This document shows, one piece after another, positions 38,345 to 49,226 of a stretch of 64,000 nt of DNA. This DNA is from Polaromonas sp. (lineage in GTDB: Bacteria > Pseudomonadota > Gammaproteobacteria > Burkholderiales > Burkholderiaceae_C), in assembly GCF_030689685.1 (NCBI RefSeq), contig NZ_JAUYEY010000046.1, positions 1-64,000 of the forward strand, given 5' to 3'. Numbering within the stretch: position 1 is the first letter of the stretch; every line of letters begins with the position of its first letter. The notes under the pieces were generated by a model, which was not told where the DNA came from, did not search any database, and worked only from the letters and a program-made list of their open reading frames with translations. The position numbers were made by a program, and so were the translations under genes.

Positions 38345-38631
38345 TTTTTTGCACTGCAGGAGTGCTCAAGATCGGCCTGTGGGAGCTTGTGGGCATCCCG
38401 CCAGTCAAAGGCAGATGGGGTCAGGGGGTTGGGCCAAAAACACCGCGTATCGTTGCCGAAACTGTCACTGAGGTGTGCCCGAATGTTGCAGGCAACTGGA
38501 GCCAGCAACCTGGGTATTGTCGCACGGAACGATAATCGAAGGATTGCCGCAAAAAATCCACGAAAATCACGGGCTGGCTTGCGCTTACGCCTCCTTTTTT
38601 TGTTTTCCCTCTTTTTAGAAGTTGAATCCTG

Positions 38632-40293
<1,662 letters not shown>

Positions 40294-40305
40294 ACCTTCG
40301 CAGTC

Positions 40306-40420
40306 ACAAGGGAATTTACAAAGAGATCAGGGAGGTTGACGAGGTCAATGAGGAAGACACAAAAATTCTTGTTTTTCCTTTCTGTGAATTACCTCCTTGA
40401 TCTCCTTGTGAAAAATTTCT
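40306..40420. repeat. Imperfect long inverted repeat downstream of ettA
   Basis: CAAAGAGATCAGGGAGG (40319-40335) matches the reverse complement of CCTCCTTGATCTCCTTG (40392-40408) at 15 of 17 positions, with CACAAGG and CTTGTG extending the arms. The AT-rich spacer between them is 56 bp. It looks like a dispersed palindromic element placed before the DUF1415 gene. Confidence 0.55.
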
Positions 40421-40431
40421 TAGAGACTCAA

Positions 40432-40977
40432 ATGCCACACATGACCGACGAAGTTGTACTTGCCAGAACTCGGCACTGGCTCGAAAAAGCCGTCATCGGC
40501 CTGAACCTGTGCCCGTTTGCAAAAGCGGTGTATGTCAAGAACCAGGTGCGTTTGGTGGTGAGCCAGGCGCGCCATGCCGATGATTTGCTGGAAGAACTGG
40601 ACAGGGAACTCGACCTGCTGGTGGCCACGCCGGTCGAAGAGATCGACACCACGCTGCTGATTCATCCGACGCTGTTTGACGACTTCCTGGACTTCAACGA
40701 TTTTCTGGAAATCGCCGAAGGTGTGGTCGATGAGCATGGGCTGGAAGGCGTGATCCAGCTCGCCAGCTTTCACCCGAAGTTCCAATTCGAAGGCTCCGAG
40801 CCCGACGACATCGGCAATTACACCAACCGCGCGCCTTTCGCCATTTTGCATTTGCTGCGCGAGGACAGTGTGGAGCGTGCGGTTGAGGCGTTTCCGGATG
40901 CCGACGCGATCTTCGATGAAAATATCAAGACCATGGAACAGCTCGGCCACGCTGGCTGGAAGGAACTGGGGCTTTAG
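40432..40977 (+). CDS. DUF1415 family protein
   Basis: A cytosolic 181-aa protein of unknown function. Characteristic parts are WLEKAVIGLNLCPFAKAVYV near residue 20, ETTLLIHP-like DTTLLIHPTLFDDFLDFNDFL, VIQLASFHPKFQFEG and NYTNRAPFAILHLLREDSV. The conserved CPFA and FHP motifs suggest an enzyme but none is established. The ATG at 40432 or the one 9 bp later are both possible. It converges exactly on the next gene's stop. Confidence 0.85.
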   Translation: MPHMTDEVVLARTRHWLEKAVIGLNLCPFAKAVYVKNQVRLVVSQARHADDLLEELDRELDLLVATPVEEIDTTLLIHPTLFDDFLDFNDFLEIAEGVVDEHGLEGVIQLASFHPKFQFEGSEPDDIGNYTNRAPFAILHLLREDSVERAVEAFPDADAIFDENIKTMEQLGHAGWKELGL

Positions 40978-42339
40978 CTACAGCCTCTGCAGCTTTTTCC
41001 GCACCAGATGAATGTTGTTGCGCAGCGCATAAAGTTCGTCGGTATAGGACAGAGGCACCGCGATTTTTTCAGCCCGGCTCTCCAACTGATTCAACTCGTC
41101 GAGCAAAGGGCCAGTGTCCTGTGTTCCTTCCGCCCGGTTTTCAATGTCGCGCAGTTGGCCGTACCACCTGAAGATGCGCGAGCGCACGCGAAACTCATAC
41201 AGCGGCGGCACGATGCGCGACAACGGCAGCATGATTGCGATGATGATGCCCATCACCAGCCACATGCGTTCGACCAGGTTGGCGACCCAGAAGGGCAGGT
41301 AGCGCTGCAAAAAGGGTTTGTCGTTCTTGATGCTGCGTTCGGCTTCGGCCGAAATTGGCAGTTCGTTGTTCAGCAGGTTGGGATATTCGCGGGCGCGCTT
41401 GAACCAACCGGCGGCGCCATGGATCTGGTTGCCGGCCTGCACAAACAACTGCAGCAGGGCGGGGTGGGTGCCCTGCCGGCTGAGCAGCGCGGTGGTGGGG
41501 GCCACCAGCCGCACGTCTCGCGCCGGAATGTTGGCCGCCAGATCGACCACGCCGCGCGGCAGCAGCACCGGGCTCAGAAAAGCAAAACGGCGTGAGTAGG
41601 CTTCGCTTTGCGGAAAATCCATCAGCGCAATGCCAGGTGTCTGCAGCAGCATCTGCACCATCAGTGATTCAGGTGCCGAGGCAAACACGATGGCATCGAG
41701 CCTGCCTTCGAGAAAGGCGACGGTGGCCGGTGTTTGCTCAAGCTCCGAAATCGTCAGGCTGAGGGGATCGACCTTGTTGCTGGCCAGCAGTTTGTTCATC
41801 AGGTTGGGAATGCCGCTTCCGGCCGTTCCGGCGTTGACGCGCCAGCCTTCCAATTGCGTCAATGAATTCAATCGGGCAGGTGCGGCGGCGCCCTCATCAG
41901 GGTTAGCGCGCAGCGCGGGAGTGGCGGGGAGTTTCTTTGCCGCATCTTCGCGGTAGAACAGCCAGACCGGCTCGACAAACAGGCTGCCCAGTGATTCGAG
42001 ATTCTCCTCATCCTCGGGCCGCTGTTCACTGGTGCCACCCTGCACAAAACCGAGGTCGGCCTTGCCTTCGCGCAACAGTTGCAGGTTGTGGGCCGAGCCT
42101 TGCGAGGGCAGCAGCACGACTTCGATGCCGTCGCCGGCCAGGATTTTGGCGTAGCGTTTGCCAAACTCCTCGTAGGCGCTTTGCGCCGGGCCGGTGGCCA
42201 ACGTGACGCGTTTGGGCGGGTTCGGGTCCAGCCACCAGTAGGCCAGCACCAGCAGCGTGATGGTCAGCACGATGAAAGGCCCTGCAGACGCCCACAGATC
42301 GCGCAGTGACAGCAGGGTGTAGCGTATAGTTTTGCTCAT
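40978..42339 (-). CDS. TAXI-family TRAP transporter solute receptor, membrane-anchored
   Basis: A 453-aa protein of the TAXI group. An N-terminal membrane helix (about 17-34, FIVLTITLLVLAYWW) precedes the binding domain (TLATGPAQSAYEEFGKRYA, LREGKADLGFVQGGTSEQR, INAGTAGSGIPNLMNKLL-type VNAGTAGSGIPNLMN). A second helix near 360 (LVMGIIIAIMLPLSRIV) is followed by a cytoplasmic coiled tail. No permease gene is adjacent, so it may be a sensor-like orphan rather than a transporter part. Confidence 0.85.
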   Translation of the reverse strand: MSKTIRYTLLSLRDLWASAGPFIVLTITLLVLAYWWLDPNPPKRVTLATGPAQSAYEEFGKRYAKILAGDGIEVVLLPSQGSAHNLQLLREGKADLGFVQGGTSEQRPEDEENLESLGSLFVEPVWLFYREDAAKKLPATPALRANPDEGAAAPARLNSLTQLEGWRVNAGTAGSGIPNLMNKLLASNKVDPLSLTISELEQTPATVAFLEGRLDAIVFASAPESLMVQMLLQTPGIALMDFPQSEAYSRRFAFLSPVLLPRGVVDLAANIPARDVRLVAPTTALLSRQGTHPALLQLFVQAGNQIHGAAGWFKRAREYPNLLNNELPISAEAERSIKNDKPFLQRYLPFWVANLVERMWLVMGIIIAIMLPLSRIVPPLYEFRVRSRIFRWYGQLRDIENRAEGTQDTGPLLDELNQLESRAEKIAVPLSYTDELYALRNNIHLVRKKLQRL

Positions 42340-42402
42340 GGCGAAACCATACCATGCGGCTAGGAGGCAGCGTCACCGGAAAAGTTACATAAAAAATGCC
42401 TC

Positions 42403-42445
42403 TAGCCCAATGGGGACGGGCGCCACCAGCTCCTGAATAAATAGC
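42403..42445. repeat. Copy of the TAGCTGC / GGGCTnnAGGCC element
   Basis: CCTCTAGCCCAATGGGGACG, GGCGCCACCAGCTCCTG and AATAAATAGCA make a reverse-oriented, partly diverged copy of the element at 36008-36056. It marks the left boundary of the metal region, just before the truncated RND fragment. Confidence 0.5.
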
Positions 42446-42452
42446 AAAACAG

Positions 42453-42584
42453 TTACGCCCCCAGACCTGAGCGCAGGTATTTTTGGCGTATCAGCAGGTA
42501 GGCTGCAGGAATCACAAACATCGACAGCAGCAGTGCGGCGATCATGCCGCCCACCATGGGTGCCGCGATGCGTTGCATCACTTC
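42453..42584 (-). pseudogene. Remnant of a second CusA/CzcA-like RND gene (last 43 codons)
   Basis: In the minus frame the segment reads [20 protein letters not shown], then membrane residues and KYLRSGLGA before TAA at 42453-42455. It aligns with the end of the intact CusA here ([17 protein letters not shown]). Directly upstream the codon for the conserved Ser is TAG, and then the MITE begins; past the MITE (42754-42842) no RND coding continues. It is the leftover 3' end of a paralogous efflux gene, ending the reading frame before the intact cusA. Confidence 0.85.
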
Positions 42585-42588
42585 CTAG

Positions 42589-42749
42589 AAGTCTGGGCGG
42601 CAGAAGGCGTCGAAGCGAAAAGTGGCCCCGGCGAGGACAATTTTTGCCGGGTTTGCAGCCTCATAGCCGTAGCTATGGGGCAAAAAGCCGGTGAAAAATG
42701 GACCGTCGCGGCCGCTTTGCAGCCGACGTTCCTTCTGCCGCCCAGGCTC
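42589..42749. mobile_element. 161-bp MITE-like element flanked by CTAG
   Basis: Terminal inverted repeats of 19 bp match at 17 positions: AAGTCTGGGCGGCAGAAGG on the left and the complement of CCTTCTGCCGCCCAGGCTC on the right. Both ends are flanked by CTAG (42585-42588 and 42750-42753), a 4-bp direct repeat as made by IS5-type transposases. There is no room for a transposase, so it is non-autonomous. Confidence 0.8.
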
Positions 42750-42842
42750 CTAGCACGTTCGTCTACCTTGCATGAGGCGGAACAGTTCTGTTCATCGAAA
42801 GCCTCGATACAAAAAAGCCATCACGAACGAGGCTCGACTTGA

Positions 42843-45800
42843 TCACACCTCCAACCCCTTGTTGAGGCGCCATTGCTTGACGAGCGCATACAGCGCCGGA
42901 ATCACCGCCAGCGTCAGCACGGTCGAGGAAATCATGCCGCCCACCATCGGCGCGGCAATCCGGCTCATGACCTCGGAACCGGTGCCGGTGCCCCACATGA
43001 TGGGCAGCAGGCCGGCCATGATCGCGACCACCGTCATCATCTTCGGCCGCACGCGCTCGACCGCGCCTTCCATCACCGCCGCGTACAGGTCGGCGGCGTT
43101 CGGCGTGGCGCCGGAGGCGCGGCATTTGGCTTTGACGGCTTCCCAGGCGTGGTCCAGGTAAATCAGCATGACCACCCCGGTCGATGCCGCCACGCCGGCC
43201 AGCGCAATGAAGCCAACGGCCACCGCCACCGACAGGTTGTAGCCCAGAAGCCACATCAGCCAGACACCCCCGACCAGCGCAAACGGCACCGACAGCATGA
43301 CGATCAGGGTTTCGGTCAGGCGCCGGAAGTTCAGGTACAGCAGCAGAAAAATAATCAGCAGCGTGATGGGCACCACCACCTTCATCTTCTCGATGGCGCG
43401 CTCCATGTACTCGAACTGACCGCTCCAGGTGGCGTAGTAGCCGGGCGGAAACTTGACCTGCTCAGTGACCGCTTTGCGCGCATCAGCCACATAGCCGCCG
43501 ATGTCGCGGTCGCGGATATCCACATAGATGTAGGCCGAAAGCAAGGCGTTTTCGGTGCGAATGCCGGGTGCGCCTTTGGCCACTTCGATTTTTGCCAACT
43601 GGCCCAGCGGGATCATGGCGCCGTCCATGGTCGGCACCAGCACTTCGCGCGCAATCAGCTCCGGGTCGCTGCGCAATTCGCGCGGATAGCGCACCGTCAC
43701 GCCAAAGCGCTCGCGTCCCTCCACGGTCGTCGTGACCATCTCGCCGCCCAGTGCCGTGCCAATCACGTCCTGCACTTCGCCCACCGCCAGGCCGTAGCGG
43801 GCCAGTTGGGCCCGGTCCGGTTCGATGTTCAGGTAAAAGCCACCGGTGATGCGCTCGGCAAACGCCGACGTGGTGCCCGGCACCGTTTTGACAACCGCCT
43901 CGATCTGCTTGGCAAGCTTCTCCATTTCCTGCAGGTCTTTCCCGAACACTTTGATGCCGATCGGCGTGCGGATACCGGTCGACAGCATGTCGATGCGCGC
44001 CTTGATTGGCATGGTCCAGGCGTTGGACACACCCGGGAATTGCAGCGCCTTGTCCATCTCACCGATCAGCTTGTCGGTGCTCATGCCCGGCCGCCATTCG
44101 GATTCCGGTTTCAGGTTGATGACGGTCTCGAACATCTCGGTCGGGGCCGGGTCGGTCGCGGTATTGGCGCGGCCTGCCTTGCCCCAGACCGACACCACTT
44201 CCGGGAAACTCTTGATGATCTTGTTCTGGGTCTGCATCAGTTCCGCCGCCTTGGTGATGGACATACCCGGCAGGCTGGACGGCATGAAGAGCAAGGTGCC
44301 TTCATTGAGGGTTGGCATGAACTCGCTACCAAGCTTTGATGCCGGATAAAACGAGACGGCCAAGGCAATCATTGCTGCAACGATGGTGAGCTTTTTCCAG
44401 CGCATCACGCCCTCGATGATCGGTCGGTAGACCCACATCAGGAAACGGTTCACCGGGTTCTTCGCTTCGGCCATCACCTTGCCGCGAATGAACAAAATCA
44501 TCAACACCGGCACCAGTGTCAGTGACAGCAGCGCCGCGCTCGCCATGGCAAAGGTTTTGGTATAAGCCAGCGGCGCGAACAGGCGCCCTTCCTGCGATTC
44601 CAGCGTGAACACCGGCAAGAACGAGACGGTGATGATTAACAGCGAGAAGAACAGGGGCGGGCCGACTTCCTTGCAGGCGTCCAAAATGGCTTCAACCCGC
44701 TCTTGGTTCGAATGCTCTTTTTTCAGGCGCTCCAGGTGTTTGTGGGCATTTTCGATCATGACGATCGCCGCATCGATCATCGCGCCGATGGCAATCGCAA
44801 TGCCGCCCAGGCTCATCAGGTTCGAGCTCATACCCAACAGGCGCATGGCGATGAAGGCCATCAAAATCGCCACCGGCAGCATCAAAATAGCCACCATCGC
44901 GCTGCGCGCGTGCAGCAAAAACACGAAGCAGACCAGCGCCACAATCAGGCTTTCTTCGAGCAGCGTGACCTTCAGGGTTTTGATGGCGCTGTGGATCAGG
45001 TCAGAGCGGTCGTACACCGCCTGAATGCTGACGCCTTCCGGCAAACCGGCGCTGATCTCGGTGATTTTCAGCTTCAGGTTGTGAATGACTTCGAGCGCAT
45101 TTTCGCCATAGCGGGCCATGGCAATCCCCGACACCACTTCACCTTCGCCATTGAGCTCGGTCATGCCGCGCCGTTCGTCCGGGGCTAGCTCCACTCGCGC
45201 AATGTCGCGCACCAACACAGGCGTGCCACCTTCGCTTTTTACGACCAGGTTTTCAATGTCGCCCTTGCCGCGCAGGTAGCCCTTGCCGCGCACCATGTAC
45301 TCGGTCTCGGCCATTTCGATCACCCGACCGCCGACATCGCGGTTTGACTCACGTATCACCTGCGAAACTTTGTTCAGCGGGATGCCAAACGCGCGCAGCT
45401 TGACCGGGTCAACCGTCACCTGGTAGGTTTGTACAAAGCCGCCGATGGAGGCAACTTCGGCCACACCGCGCGCCTTGGTCAGCTGATAACGCAAATACCA
45501 GTCCTGTAGCGTGCGCAGCTCGGCCAGCGTCCTGTCTTTGGCCACCACCACGTATTGGTAGACCCAGCCTACGCCGGTCGCATCCGGACCGATTTGCGGC
45601 GATACGCCTTTGGGCATGCGGCCCGACGCAAAGTTCAGGTATTCCAGCACCCGCGAGCGGGCCCAGTAAATATCGGTGCCGTCCTCAAAAATAATGTAGA
45701 CGAAGGACGCGCCGAAAAAGGAGAAACCGCGCACCACCTTCGACTTGGGCACCGACAGCATGGCGGTAGTCAGCGGATACGTCACCTGGTCTTCGACCAC

Positions 45801-45977
45801 CTGCGGCGCCTGGCCGGGGTATTCGGTGTACACGATCACCTGCACGTCCGACAGGTCGGGCAGGGCGTCAATCGGCGTTTTCACGACGGCATAGATGCCG
45901 CCGAGGGTGACGAACAGCGTAGCGAGCAGGACCAGAAAAATGTTCCGACCCGACCAGTCGATGATCTTGTTAAGCAT
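42843..45977 (-). CDS. cusA: CusA/CzcA-type heavy-metal RND efflux pump
   Basis: The inner-membrane pump (1044 aa) drives Cu(I)/Ag(I) from periplasm or cytoplasm to the outside using the proton gradient. Family marks: LPDLSDVQVIVYTEYPGQAP at residues about 37-56, GRANTATDPAPTEMFETVI, Met-rich stretch with MPSSLPGMSITKAAELM (candidate metal-relay Met), FIALAGVAASTGVVML and [14 protein letters not shown] near the end. About 12 membrane helices. The DPAP/Met pattern fits monovalent-metal export more than CzcA. It is the last gene of cusC-cusB-cusA. Confidence 0.93.
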   Translation of the reverse strand: MLNKIIDWSGRNIFLVLLATLFVTLGGIYAVVKTPIDALPDLSDVQVIVYTEYPGQAPQVVEDQVTYPLTTAMLSVPKSKVVRGFSFFGASFVYIIFEDGTDIYWARSRVLEYLNFASGRMPKGVSPQIGPDATGVGWVYQYVVVAKDRTLAELRTLQDWYLRYQLTKARGVAEVASIGGFVQTYQVTVDPVKLRAFGIPLNKVSQVIRESNRDVGGRVIEMAETEYMVRGKGYLRGKGDIENLVVKSEGGTPVLVRDIARVELAPDERRGMTELNGEGEVVSGIAMARYGENALEVIHNLKLKITEISAGLPEGVSIQAVYDRSDLIHSAIKTLKVTLLEESLIVALVCFVFLLHARSAMVAILMLPVAILMAFIAMRLLGMSSNLMSLGGIAIAIGAMIDAAIVMIENAHKHLERLKKEHSNQERVEAILDACKEVGPPLFFSLLIITVSFLPVFTLESQEGRLFAPLAYTKTFAMASAALLSLTLVPVLMILFIRGKVMAEAKNPVNRFLMWVYRPIIEGVMRWKKLTIVAAMIALAVSFYPASKLGSEFMPTLNEGTLLFMPSSLPGMSITKAAELMQTQNKIIKSFPEVVSVWGKAGRANTATDPAPTEMFETVINLKPESEWRPGMSTDKLIGEMDKALQFPGVSNAWTMPIKARIDMLSTGIRTPIGIKVFGKDLQEMEKLAKQIEAVVKTVPGTTSAFAERITGGFYLNIEPDRAQLARYGLAVGEVQDVIGTALGGEMVTTTVEGRERFGVTVRYPRELRSDPELIAREVLVPTMDGAMIPLGQLAKIEVAKGAPGIRTENALLSAYIYVDIRDRDIGGYVADARKAVTEQVKFPPGYYATWSGQFEYMERAIEKMKVVVPITLLIIFLLLYLNFRRLTETLIVMLSVPFALVGGVWLMWLLGYNLSVAVAVGFIALAGVAASTGVVMLIYLDHAWEAVKAKCRASGATPNAADLYAAVMEGAVERVRPKMMTVVAIMAGLLPIMWGTGTGSEVMSRIAAPMVGGMISSTVLTLAVIPALYALVKQWRLNKGLEV

Positions 45978-45989
45978 CGCGTTTTTCTG

Positions 45990-47624
45990 TTATTGACGGG
46001 AAGGAGGAGCGGCTGGTGGCGCCCCGGCGCTGGCCTTGCCAGCTGCGGCTGGTTGGATGCCGGTAATCACCCATTCGCCCGGCTGGCGCTCAACAAACTC
46101 AAACGCGACCGCCGTACCCGGCGTCACATCCTTGAGCAGCGTGCTGTTGGCGACCTTGAACCCCATCGTCATGGCTGGCCACTTGAGGCTGGCAATCGGC
46201 CCGTGCGCAATGCTCACCGTCCCGGCCTTCGCGTCCACGCCATCGACCTTGCCTTCGCCTTTATGACCTGCCGCAGCCCCGCCGCCGGGGTGAGCCGCCG
46301 CCGGCTCGCTGGCCTTGGGACTGGCACTGCCGACGGGAGCCGCGCTACCGAAGCTGCCGATCACGGCTTTCAGGTTGCTTTCAGCATCAATCAGGAAGTT
46401 AGCGGCAACCACCACCAGCTCGCCATCCCTGATGCCATCCAGTACCTCGACATAGTCATCGCTGCGCGCGCCAAGTTTGACTTCACGCGGCTCGAACCGT
46501 CCCTCTTTGATCTGCACCAGCACAATGCGGCGGACACCGCTGTCGATGACCGCAGACAGCGGCACTGTGACGGTGTTTTTCCGGATTGGCGCGGCCAGTT
46601 CGACCTGGGCGAACATGCCGGGCTTGAGCAATTGACCGGGATTGGCCAGCTCGACGCGCACCTGAACCGTCCGCGTTTCGGCCTTCAGGGTCGGATAAAC
46701 GTAGGCGATGGTTCCTTCAAAAATCTTCTCAGGATAGGCGTTGATCTTGACCTTCGCCTTGGCGCCGGATTTGACCAGGCTAAGGTCCTGTTCAAACACG
46801 TCAGCCAATGCCCACACGGAAGACAGGTCGGTGATCTGGTAGAGAATTTCTCCGGGCATGAAGCGCATACCCTGCACGGCTTTTTTCTCCGTCACGAGGC
46901 CGGACACGGGTGAGCGAAAAGTCATGGTGCGCCGGGCCTCGCCGGATTTTGCAAGCGCCTTGACCTGCTCTTCCGAAATATCCCAATTTTTCAGCCGCAT
47001 CAGGGCCGAATCAGCCAACTGTTTCATGCCGGACTGGGCCTCGCCCTCAGCGCCTTGGAGCGACTGCACGCCCTGGGCCGCAATGGCGTATTCGCGCTGC
47101 GCCGACACCAGTTCCGGGCTGTAAACCTCAAAAAGTGGTTGCCCCTTGCCCACTGCCTGACCCGTTGCGCTGACGTGCAGGCGTTCCACGTAGCCTTCGA
47201 ACTTGGGCGAAATGACGTAAATGCGGCGTTCATCCGGCTCGATGCGACCGGCGGCGCGGACGATTTTATTGATCGCTTTCATGCTCGCCGCTTCGGTTCT
47301 GACGCCGAGCTTTTGAACTTTGTCGGTGCTGATTTTGATCTGGTTGGCGGACGCCGGATCGGCATCCGCTTCGCCCTCGTAGACCGGGAGGTAAGCCATG
47401 CCCATCGGGTCCTTCTTCGGTACCGGCGACTGGTCGGGCAGGCCCATCGGATTGCGGTAATAGAGGACCTTGCGTTCTTGCTTCGCGCTGTTGCCGGACT
47501 CGCCGACATTGGCCACAGCATCATGGCTGCCGCCCGTGCCGCGATTGCCCGCCCAATAGCCGCCGCCAGCCGCCAATACGGCGACAACGATCAGGCCGAG
47601 TGTGAGCTTGGTGCTTTGCCTCAT
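45990..47624 (-). CDS. cusB: CusB-type adaptor with a fused CusF-like domain
   Basis: The periplasmic adaptor joins CusA and CusC. The 544-aa protein has one N-terminal anchor helix, a heavy-metal-binding segment (YYRNPMGLPDQSPVPKKDPM), then alpha-hairpin, lipoyl and beta-barrel parts (TGQAVGKGQPLFEVYSPELV, VWALADVFEQDL, VTVPLSAVIDSG). From about 455 a CusF-like domain is fused: GEGKVDGVDAKAGTVSIAHG and LKWPAMTMGF with Trp482, Met485 and Met487 as the Cu(I)/Ag(I) site. The cusC ATG-side overlap is 4 bp. In E. coli CusF is a separate protein. Confidence 0.93.
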   Translation of the reverse strand: MRQSTKLTLGLIVVAVLAAGGGYWAGNRGTGGSHDAVANVGESGNSAKQERKVLYYRNPMGLPDQSPVPKKDPMGMAYLPVYEGEADADPASANQIKISTDKVQKLGVRTEAASMKAINKIVRAAGRIEPDERRIYVISPKFEGYVERLHVSATGQAVGKGQPLFEVYSPELVSAQREYAIAAQGVQSLQGAEGEAQSGMKQLADSALMRLKNWDISEEQVKALAKSGEARRTMTFRSPVSGLVTEKKAVQGMRFMPGEILYQITDLSSVWALADVFEQDLSLVKSGAKAKVKINAYPEKIFEGTIAYVYPTLKAETRTVQVRVELANPGQLLKPGMFAQVELAAPIRKNTVTVPLSAVIDSGVRRIVLVQIKEGRFEPREVKLGARSDDYVEVLDGIRDGELVVVAANFLIDAESNLKAVIGSFGSAAPVGSASPKASEPAAAHPGGGAAAGHKGEGKVDGVDAKAGTVSIAHGPIASLKWPAMTMGFKVANSTLLKDVTPGTAVAFEFVERQPGEWVITGIQPAAAGKASAGAPPAAPPSRQ

Positions 47625-48892
47625 AGTTCTTCTCCCAAGAGTCTTTCGATAGCTGCCAGCCGAGTCTGTGCTTCGGCCTGAGCCTTGATCTGGTTCTGCT
47701 TTGCCAGGCGGATCTGCCGCTGGGCGTCGAGCAAGGTGGCGAAATCCACCTTGCCGTTTTCATAACTCGCCAACGCCGCCTTCAACGTCAGTTCGGTCTG
47801 CGGCAGCAGGCTGTTGGTGATGGCGGCTTCGGTGCGTCGTGCGGCATCGAGACCAGACAGGTTCTCCGTCAACTCTGCGAGCACCTGGTTGGCAGTAGCG
47901 TCCTTGCGTGATCGGGCCGCCGACAGCATGGCCTCCGCTTCGCGTTCCTGCGCGCGACGCGACGACTGTTGCAAAGGGATGTTGATTTCCACCATCACTC
48001 CCCATTCCCTGACCGATCTTCTGTACTGGACGGGGGCGATGCCAAAGGTGAAATCGGGGTAACGGTTCTTGTAGGTCAGCTCGCGGTTTTTCTCGGCTGC
48101 CTTGAGGCGCGCATCTTCCGCGAAGAGCTGCGGATTGCGTCCGCGTACCCGATCTTGCAGCGCCGCATGGTCGAGATTGACCGGCTCCGGCAAGGCGCGC
48201 AGGCGTTCCGGTGCCGCCAGCGCTGCATCGGCGGGCCGCGCCAGCAGCATGTTCAAACGTGCCTGGGTCATGCGTTTTTCATTTTCCAGCGCAATCAGTT
48301 CGTTTCTGAGGTTGGTCTGCTCCACCTGCGCGCGGATCGCATCCGATTGCACAGCAAGACCGCCGGCGTAGCGGACTTGCGCCACCTTCTCCAGGCGCGA
48401 CAGGAGATCGAGGACTTCCCTCGTCAGGCGCTCGTTCTGGTGCACGTAGTAAAACTGCGCGTAGCCGGATTTGATGCGTGACGACAGTTCCGCCCAGGTT
48501 CCCGCCGCGCGTCCTTTCGCACCGTCGGCCTCCAGCGCGGCGATGTCGCGCTTGAGATCGCGCTTGCCGAACCAGGGCACGTCTTGCATCAATGTATAGA
48601 CGGTGCTGCCTACCCGACTTGGCGACAAGGTCGGGCTTTGTTCGCCCGCTCGGGTGATGTCCATCAATTCCACGCGCAGCTTGGGATCGGGCAATGCACC
48701 GGCTGGCCCGATCCGCTCGCCAGCAGCGTCGGCTTCATGGCGCATGCTCGCGAATTCGGGATTACTCTCCTTTGCATAGTCGAGAAGGCTTTCCACGCTG
48801 CCTCCCACGACTTGTTGGCTAGCCCACACAACAATCGGCGCACCCAGCGTCAAGGTCATTGCGACAGCGCAGATGCGTAAAACGGATTGCAT
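47621..48892 (-). CDS. cusC: CusC-type outer membrane factor (TolC family)
   Basis: The 423-aa outer-membrane channel of the efflux system. A signal peptide (MQSVLRICAVAMTLTLGAPI, ending near VWA) is followed by two repeats of coiled helices (ESLLDYAKESNPEFASMRHE, and RNPQLFAEDARLKAAEKNRE in the second half) and a C-terminal KAALASYENGKVDFATLLDA. It starts at the ATG at 48890-48892 after AAAGGAAATCAT. It is the first gene of the cus operon and overlaps cusB by 4 bp. Confidence 0.9.
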   Translation of the reverse strand: MQSVLRICAVAMTLTLGAPIVVWASQQVVGGSVESLLDYAKESNPEFASMRHEADAAGERIGPAGALPDPKLRVELMDITRAGEQSPTLSPSRVGSTVYTLMQDVPWFGKRDLKRDIAALEADGAKGRAAGTWAELSSRIKSGYAQFYYVHQNERLTREVLDLLSRLEKVAQVRYAGGLAVQSDAIRAQVEQTNLRNELIALENEKRMTQARLNMLLARPADAALAAPERLRALPEPVNLDHAALQDRVRGRNPQLFAEDARLKAAEKNRELTYKNRYPDFTFGIAPVQYRRSVREWGVMVEINIPLQQSSRRAQEREAEAMLSAARSRKDATANQVLAELTENLSGLDAARRTEAAITNSLLPQTELTLKAALASYENGKVDFATLLDAQRQIRLAKQNQIKAQAEAQTRLAAIERLLGEEL

Positions 48893-49226
48893 ATGATTTC
48901 CTTTTTTAAGGCAAGAATTTGGTGTGAAGCATCGCATCGGAGGGTTGCCCCTCCTCACACCCCTCCAAGAAGGGATCGCCCGATCAGGGGCGCGGCGTCT
49001 GCGCCGATTCAGCGTACCCGCATCGGCTGGCGGTTGATCAGGCTCTCAGCCGTTCGTCGAGCTCAATCTGCGCGGGCGCGCTGCAAACACGTCGGTTTGC
49101 CGACCATGAGGTCCCTGATGGAGCGAGCCCGAAAAACATGAAACAGGCAAACATGAAACCTCCAGACAACATGACCACTGTCCGGGCACAATGTGTGCCC
49201 GGACAGAAAACAGGGAGCGGGAGAAT
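48893..49226. other. 334-bp gap upstream of cusC
   Basis: No gene-like frame. The leader of cusC with the AAAGGA ribosome-binding site is at its left end. I see no CueR or CusR operator I can name. The right part contains the strong hairpin at 49178-49206, just after the next gene's stop. Confidence 0.5.
49178..49206 (-). terminator. Perfect 13-bp hairpin after the secreted Cys/His protein gene
   Basis: CTGTCCGGGCACA, an ATG loop and TGTGCCCGGACAG form a perfect stem 20 bp after the stop of the 49227-49634 gene. It lacks a T-run, so it may be an RNA-stabilising or weak terminator hairpin rather than a classical terminator. Confidence 0.6.

Noticed and set aside
42589-42749. A complete insertion sequence
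   Set aside because: The ends look like an IS, but 161 bp is too short for a transposase, so it is called a MITE-like element only.
42873-44339. A 488-codon open frame opposite cusA
   Set aside because: Antisense to clear RND motifs; His/Arg-rich shadow composition.
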